Assembly (NCBI RefSeq): GCF_051842935.1
Contig: NZ_JBPXRR010000001.1
Span: 2,542,001-2,606,000, forward strand
Source of the DNA: Pseudalkalibacillus sp051842935
GTDB taxonomy: Bacteria > Bacillota > Bacilli > Bacillales > Fictibacillaceae
Direction of reading: 5' to 3'
Length of the DNA stretch: 64,000 nucleotides
Shown here: positions 60,622 through 64,000 of the stretch, piece after piece
Position numbering within the stretch: the stretch's first letter is position 1
How the letters are laid out: every line of letters begins with the position of its first letter
Made by a program: the position numbers and the translations under genes
The notes under the pieces: model-generated
What the model was told of the DNA's origin: nothing
The model's input: only the letters and a program-made list of their open reading frames with translations
The model's database searches: none

Positions 60622-61995
60622 TCACTTGTTTATAGCTTTTTCTAATTCTTCCATCGCTTTTTCATAGGTCGCATTCGCTTTCTTTTCCATTTCAGGTCCA
60701 ACATCACTCGGCTTTGCTTCACCCTTGTCGAACTTTTCATTCATAGGTCCGATGATATTCAAGGCTTCTGTATAACCTGGATGTGCTTTCAACGGATCGA
60801 CTGTACCATTTGGAATTTCCTTAATGATTTCTTTCATCTCTTCTGGAACGTTTTCATCACTCAGATACGCGTCCCAAATTTCTTCATCGTTGACAAGTGG
60901 AATACTTCTTGCCACAGGAACACCTGCGTCTTTTCGGTCAAACCAGCCTTCTTTTGACAGCGTTAACCACTTCAAGAATTCATACGATGCTTCTTTATGT
61001 TTTGAACTTTTGGAGATCCCGACATAGTCAGCGACTAGAGGAAGGCGGTTTCCTTCAATACCAGGAATCGGGAGGACTGTCCAATTGAATTTATTATTTT
61101 CTTTGTTTCCTGTAAGACCCCATGTCCCGTCATATCGAATTCCCACTTTCCCGAGCGTCCAAGGGTCCTTGTCCTTTCCATACCACTTTTCTCTTTCCGC
61201 TTGCTCGTAGAAATCCGGACTAACTTTATCTTCACTCCATAGTGTGTTGATGTAATTCTGTGAATCTACATAAGCTGCAGAACTGAAGTTGTATTGTTCG
61301 CCATCCCAAGTACCCCATTCCAGGGAATTGTCGAATTGAACCGGGAGTACTTCACGATAGGCACGTGGGTTCAGGAATCCGAATTGATGCTCATTGTAAT
61401 TCGTCAATTGTACGGAAGCTTTCCGTAAATCATCTAATGTCCAACTGCTATCTGGGACCTGGACATTTTCTTTTTCAAACAAGTCCGTGTTGAGCAGCAT
61501 AACAATCGCGTGTAACGAATGTGGCATCGCGTATTGATGACCTTCATAATTGGCGGTGTTCAGAATACTCTCAAATGTTTTTTCAGGATCATAATCTTCG
61601 TCTTTTTCCAAGTAAGGCGTCAAATCTTCCAGCCATCCGTTCGTTACAGCTGTCGGAACTCCGAATGTCCAAAACACATCTGGAAGCTTACCTGCTGCAG
61701 CTGCAGCGGACAATTTTTCATTCCACGGCCACCCAAGTGATTTATCCAATTTGACTTCAATATTGGGATGGGATGCTTCAAAAGCTTTGATGACTTGATC
61801 CACCTCTTTTTCATCCTGCCATGTACCATATGTAATGGTGACCTTATCACCGGAATCTTCGGATGATTCTTTGTTACTATTCTCGTTCTCCGATCCTTCT
61901 GAGCCGGCTGGTTCATTACTCTTACAACCCGTCAACACAACAGCAAAACTAAGCAAAACTACAAATATACAATGAAACAATTTACTGCTTTTCAA
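60622..61995 (-). CDS. Sugar ABC transporter solute-binding lipoprotein of the second glycan locus
   Basis: A 457-residue family-1 binding protein. Signal peptide with lipobox VLTGC (Cys24), then a Ser/Asn/Glu-rich linker (to about residue 50) and the binding domain (VTITYGTWQDEKEVDQVIKAFEASHPNIEV). The start is TTG at 61995 after GAGGG. It heads the long minus-strand operon that continues to the GH35 genes. Confidence 0.92.
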   Translation of the reverse strand: MKSSKLFHCIFVVLLSFAVVLTGCKSNEPAGSEGSENENSNKESSEDSGDKVTITYGTWQDEKEVDQVIKAFEASHPNIEVKLDKSLGWPWNEKLSAAAAAGKLPDVFWTFGVPTAVTNGWLEDLTPYLEKDEDYDPEKTFESILNTANYEGHQYAMPHSLHAIVMLLNTDLFEKENVQVPDSSWTLDDLRKASVQLTNYNEHQFGFLNPRAYREVLPVQFDNSLEWGTWDGEQYNFSSAAYVDSQNYINTLWSEDKVSPDFYEQAEREKWYGKDKDPWTLGKVGIRYDGTWGLTGNKENNKFNWTVLPIPGIEGNRLPLVADYVGISKSSKHKEASYEFLKWLTLSKEGWFDRKDAGVPVARSIPLVNDEEIWDAYLSDENVPEEMKEIIKEIPNGTVDPLKAHPGYTEALNIIGPMNEKFDKGEAKPSDVGPEMEKKANATYEKAMEELEKAINK

Positions 61996-62115
61996 TTGAA
62001 TCCCTCACTTTGTAATTTTTTAGTCGTTTCCCTACACATGTTCCTGTGATCCCCTAAGACCTACGGACCTCCTTTTGGAAAATAGATAAACCTGATGATA
62101 TGGAAAATCGATGTG

Positions 62116-62131
62116 ATTGAAACGTATCGAT
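62116..62131. promoter_or_regulatory. LacI-type operator OC, downstream site of the second locus
   Basis: ATTGAAACGTATCGAT differs by one base from OA at 28962. It lies in the leader of the binding-protein gene, about 120 bases before its start. Confidence 0.65.
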
Positions 62132-62222
62132 AAATTCTTCAAATGAAATCCGTATAAGATTTCAGATGTAGACAGTTTGAAGCTCATGACTTCCAATTCG
62201 GTTAAAAAGCTTAACAAATAGT

Positions 62223-62228
62223 GATTAT
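62223..62228 (-). promoter_or_regulatory. Possible -10 box of the second-locus operon
   Basis: TATAAT on the minus strand within CGCTATAATCAC, between operators OC and OD; no good -35 box at 17 bases, so an activator may be needed. The remainder of 61996-62536 shows no gene. Confidence 0.35.
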
Positions 62229-62338
62229 AGCGATTAATTAAAGATACTAGAGCTCACAATTTCACAGGTGTTACTTATGTACTAGACATCAGCTTCTTAG
62301 ATGCACAAACATTAGTTTTGGGTTCATATGCGCTATTT

Positions 62339-62354
62339 ATCGAAACGTTTCGAT
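62339..62354. promoter_or_regulatory. LacI-type operator OD
   Basis: ATCGAAACGTTTCGAT, a perfect 16-bp palindrome and the ideal form of the operator in the 28.9-29.2 kb region. It lies 223 bases from OC. Confidence 0.75.
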
Positions 62355-62536
62355 TGTCGTTATTTAAGAAATTACCATGAAAGCCCTTTCAATTCAATAG
62401 TTTTTTTAAAATTTTCTAACAATTATACAAAAGTCGTATAAAAGACTGTGTAATCCAGAACCATCGAATGTTTTTATTTGCGATATTAGAGGAACATTAG
62501 AAGTGTATGTTTGTAGCAAAAGAGGAGGAATTTAAG

Positions 62537-62956
62537 ATGAGTGATGTATTATTCACAGCACATGCGACGGCAAAAGGCGGAAGAAAAGGCCATGTGAAGT
62601 CCAGCACAGGACAGATCGACCATGATCTTGTGATGCCGACGGACGACACGGATAAGAAGGGAACCAACCCTGAGGAATTGTTTGCTTCTGGATATGCATC
62701 TTGCTTTGATGGAGCGCTCAACCTCGTCGCTTCCAAATCAAAAAAGGACATTGATTCATCTGTTACAGCTGATGTCAGTTTCATGAAGGACCCGAGTGAT
62801 AACGGATTTAAAATTGGTGTGACACTGAATGTGGAAGTGAATGGCGTCAGCCAGGAGGAAGCAGAAGAATTAGTCGAGAAGGCTCATCAAGTTTGTCCAT
62901 ACTCAAAAGCAACGAGGAACAACATTGATGTGGAGCTAAATACGAAAGCAGTGTAA
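62537..62956 (+). CDS. ohr: Organic hydroperoxide resistance protein, Ohr/OsmC family
   Basis: A 139-residue thiol peroxidase that reduces organic hydroperoxides with lipoylated partners. The two catalytic cysteines lie in FASGYASCFDGAL and HQVCPYSKATR; the N terminus MSDVLFTAHATAKGGRKGHV is typical. The ATG at 62537 follows AGAGGAGG; a longer frame to 62507 is out of register with it. No adjacent OhrR gene is seen. Confidence 0.93.
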   Translation: MSDVLFTAHATAKGGRKGHVKSSTGQIDHDLVMPTDDTDKKGTNPEELFASGYASCFDGALNLVASKSKKDIDSSVTADVSFMKDPSDNGFKIGVTLNVEVNGVSQEEAEELVEKAHQVCPYSKATRNNIDVELNTKAV

Positions 62957-62962
62957 TGAAAA

Positions 62963-62992
62963 AAAGCTGGCCTGTTGGTCAGCTTTTTTATT
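62963..62992. terminator. Terminator shared by ohr and the methyltransferase gene
   Basis: AAAAAGCTGGCC pairs with GGTCAGCTTTTTT around TGTT, A- and T-runs on both sides. Confidence 0.85.
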
Positions 62993-63665
62993 TGGTTGCA
63001 GCAAACGCATACAAGAAAGATAAGGAGGACTTGGCAACCCAATTGTCTTTGAGAAGTGGAATGATATTGGAGTCCGGCCTGTTCTTTCCGGAATACACCC
63101 CGTAGTTTTCTTTATGTGTAAAGCCATGCTCTTCCATAAGCCGATGTAGTTCCCACGGCATCATCATGTTATGGACAACCTCTTTTCCATAAAGGCGATC
63201 ATATGCACTTGTTCTCGGTACAGCATATGGGCCAAGAGTGACCGCTACGAATTTACCGTCTTTTTTCAAGACACGCGAGGCTTCTTTTATCAGTTCGTGT
63301 GGTTGATTCGTCCATTCCAGGGATGTACAGGCAAAGACGACATCAAATGCTTCATCGGGGAATGGAAGTCTGTTATCGGTACACACATGGGCTTCCACAC
63401 CACGTGTGCCCGCTTTTTGTACCATTTCTGGTGAATGATCAGCACCGATTGCGCAATGACCTGACTGGTTCATGCGTTTCGTGCTTACACCAGGACCGCA
63501 CCCAAGATCCAAGATTTTCTGAGGTTGGTTTCCGATGAAATTGAAGAAGAATTTTAGAATTTCAGCACGTGGTCCTTTTTGCCAAATCGATTCCATCTCA
63601 TCCCACCAAGCTGCTTGTTCATTCCATCTGTTGACGCTCGATTTTGCCCAATTCAAACGTTTCAC
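62988..63665 (-). CDS. SAM-dependent methyltransferase (Methyltransf_11)
   Basis: A 225-residue class I methyltransferase. LDLGCGPGVSTKRM is motif I (SAM binding), and LPFPDEAFDVVFACTSLEWT the motif II/III region. The acceptor is unknown; it resembles general metabolite methyltransferases such as the UbiE/BioC-like group. A GTG start at 63665 sits against AGGGGGG; a TTG nine bases downstream may be the real start. Confidence 0.85.
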   Translation of the reverse strand: MKRLNWAKSSVNRWNEQAAWWDEMESIWQKGPRAEILKFFFNFIGNQPQKILDLGCGPGVSTKRMNQSGHCAIGADHSPEMVQKAGTRGVEAHVCTDNRLPFPDEAFDVVFACTSLEWTNQPHELIKEASRVLKKDGKFVAVTLGPYAVPRTSAYDRLYGKEVVHNMMMPWELHRLMEEHGFTHKENYGVYSGKNRPDSNIIPLLKDNWVAKSSLSFLYAFAATK

Positions 63666-63722
63666 CCCCCCTAGGTCAGTCGAATTCCCTTTTTATTATT
63701 CGAGTATATGTTCCGTTCTCCA

Positions 63723-64000
63723 TTACAACCACCATTTGTGTTGATGAAGTAAACGAACATTCACTGAAGGGAAGTGATCCTCAAACCATTTTTTCATTTG
63801 AGTTTTCATAACGAGGAATTCAGAGGACGAGTGGGATACACCCATCAATGACATATTGGTAATTGGCACATAATTCATCATCTCTTTGTACTTCTTCTGT
63901 CCATACTCGTTATCAATATGACAATGGACTTCACCTGTTATGTAGGCTTGTACACCCCGGTCCTCTGCATCTTTCATCGCTTCGACCGAATCTCCACACC
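63723..64000 (-). CDS. Nif3-like dinuclear metal-centre protein (5' part beyond the window)
   Basis: About 92 C-terminal codons, entering at the right edge as CGDSVEAMKDAEDRGVQAYITGEVHCHIDNEYG. The GVxAYITGEVxxH block with its metal-binding residues and a final ...EFLVMKTQMKKWFEDHFPSVNV match the Nif3/YqfO family, a hexameric metal-binding protein of unsettled function. The start is outside the window. Confidence 0.7.
   Translation of the reverse strand, partial: CGDSVEAMKDAEDRGVQAYITGEVHCHIDNEYGQKKYKEMMNYVPITNMSLMGVSHSSSEFLVMKTQMKKWFEDHFPSVNVRLLHQHKWWL

Noticed and set aside
1..64000. tRNA, rRNA, prophage, toxin-antitoxin or restriction-system genes
   Set aside because: Searched by eye on both strands; no cloverleaf with conserved TTCGA arm, no rRNA-like blocks and no phage or defence gene signatures other than the NERD protein were seen.

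Overview
The window looks like chromosome from an aerobic, spore-forming member of the Bacillaceae. The evidence is a gerA-type germinant receptor at the left edge, a sporulation-kinase-like histidine kinase, strong AGGAGG-type ribosome binding sites, frequent GTG/TTG starts, CcpA-type cre sites, LacI-regulated sugar operons and thioredoxin-type ArsC. Two sugar-importer blocks, a cytosolic sulfatase and a SulP carrier would suit a marine or halotolerant lifestyle, but the species cannot be named from this sequence.

Layout. 1-5.8 kb: GerAB (cut by the edge), GerAA, a small membrane ORF, an orphan PAS histidine kinase and a MurG-like glycosyltransferase. 5.8-6.2 kb: the tail of an oligopeptide ABC ATPase gene joined to an insertion-sequence remnant. 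6.2-11.5 kb: DedA protein and a 1450-residue secreted amylopullulanase with two cre-like sites. 11.6-16.7 kb: an arsenic island with two small Cys-rich proteins divergent from arsR-arsP, then arsR-arsB-arsC-arsI on the minus strand. Between the two halves lies a HesB-like gene with an in-frame TGA that reads convincingly as a selenoprotein. 16.8-22.2 kb: paired CrcB fluoride channel genes, a kinase-like protein, UspA, SulP and a NERD nuclease-related protein.

22.2-34.7 kb is a beta-glucoside locus. LacI, an esterase, a GH13 alpha-glucosidase and an ABC importer (two permeases and a lipoprotein) are divergent from GH3 and GH94 genes. The GH94 protein resembles 1,2-beta-oligoglucan phosphorylase and the gene set matches sophoro-oligosaccharide loci. 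The shared promoter region carries two copies of a GAAACGTTTC operator and cre sites.

34.8-62 kb is a second, larger glycan locus. It holds an S1 sulfatase with a CxPSR active site, a bona fide formylglycine-generating enzyme with both catalytic cysteines, a GH144-like protein, an endonuclease/exonuclease/phosphatase-fold protein, two oxidoreductases, a sugar-isomerase-like TIM barrel, two GH35 beta-galactosidase-like enzymes, two permease pairs, two solute-binding proteins (one of 1031 residues with extra N-terminal domains) and a membrane pair (NHL-TPR-YIP1 and DUF5696). Neither the sulfatase, the FGE nor the GH35 enzymes has a signal peptide, so a sulfated, galactose-containing oligosaccharide is probably imported intact and dismantled in the cytosol. 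No importer ATPase is encoded; a shared MsmX-type ATPase elsewhere is expected. 62.5-64 kb: Ohr, a methyltransferase and the 3' end of a Nif3-like gene.

Non-coding structure is unusually rich. There are three unrelated families of 20-21 bp degenerate tandem repeats, three copies of a GGTGCCTGG(T/C)AC paired element, four ATCAA-N6-TTGAT operators in the arsenic island, and hairpins after both solute-binding-protein genes that probably set expression ratios. No rRNA, tRNA or CRISPR array was found.
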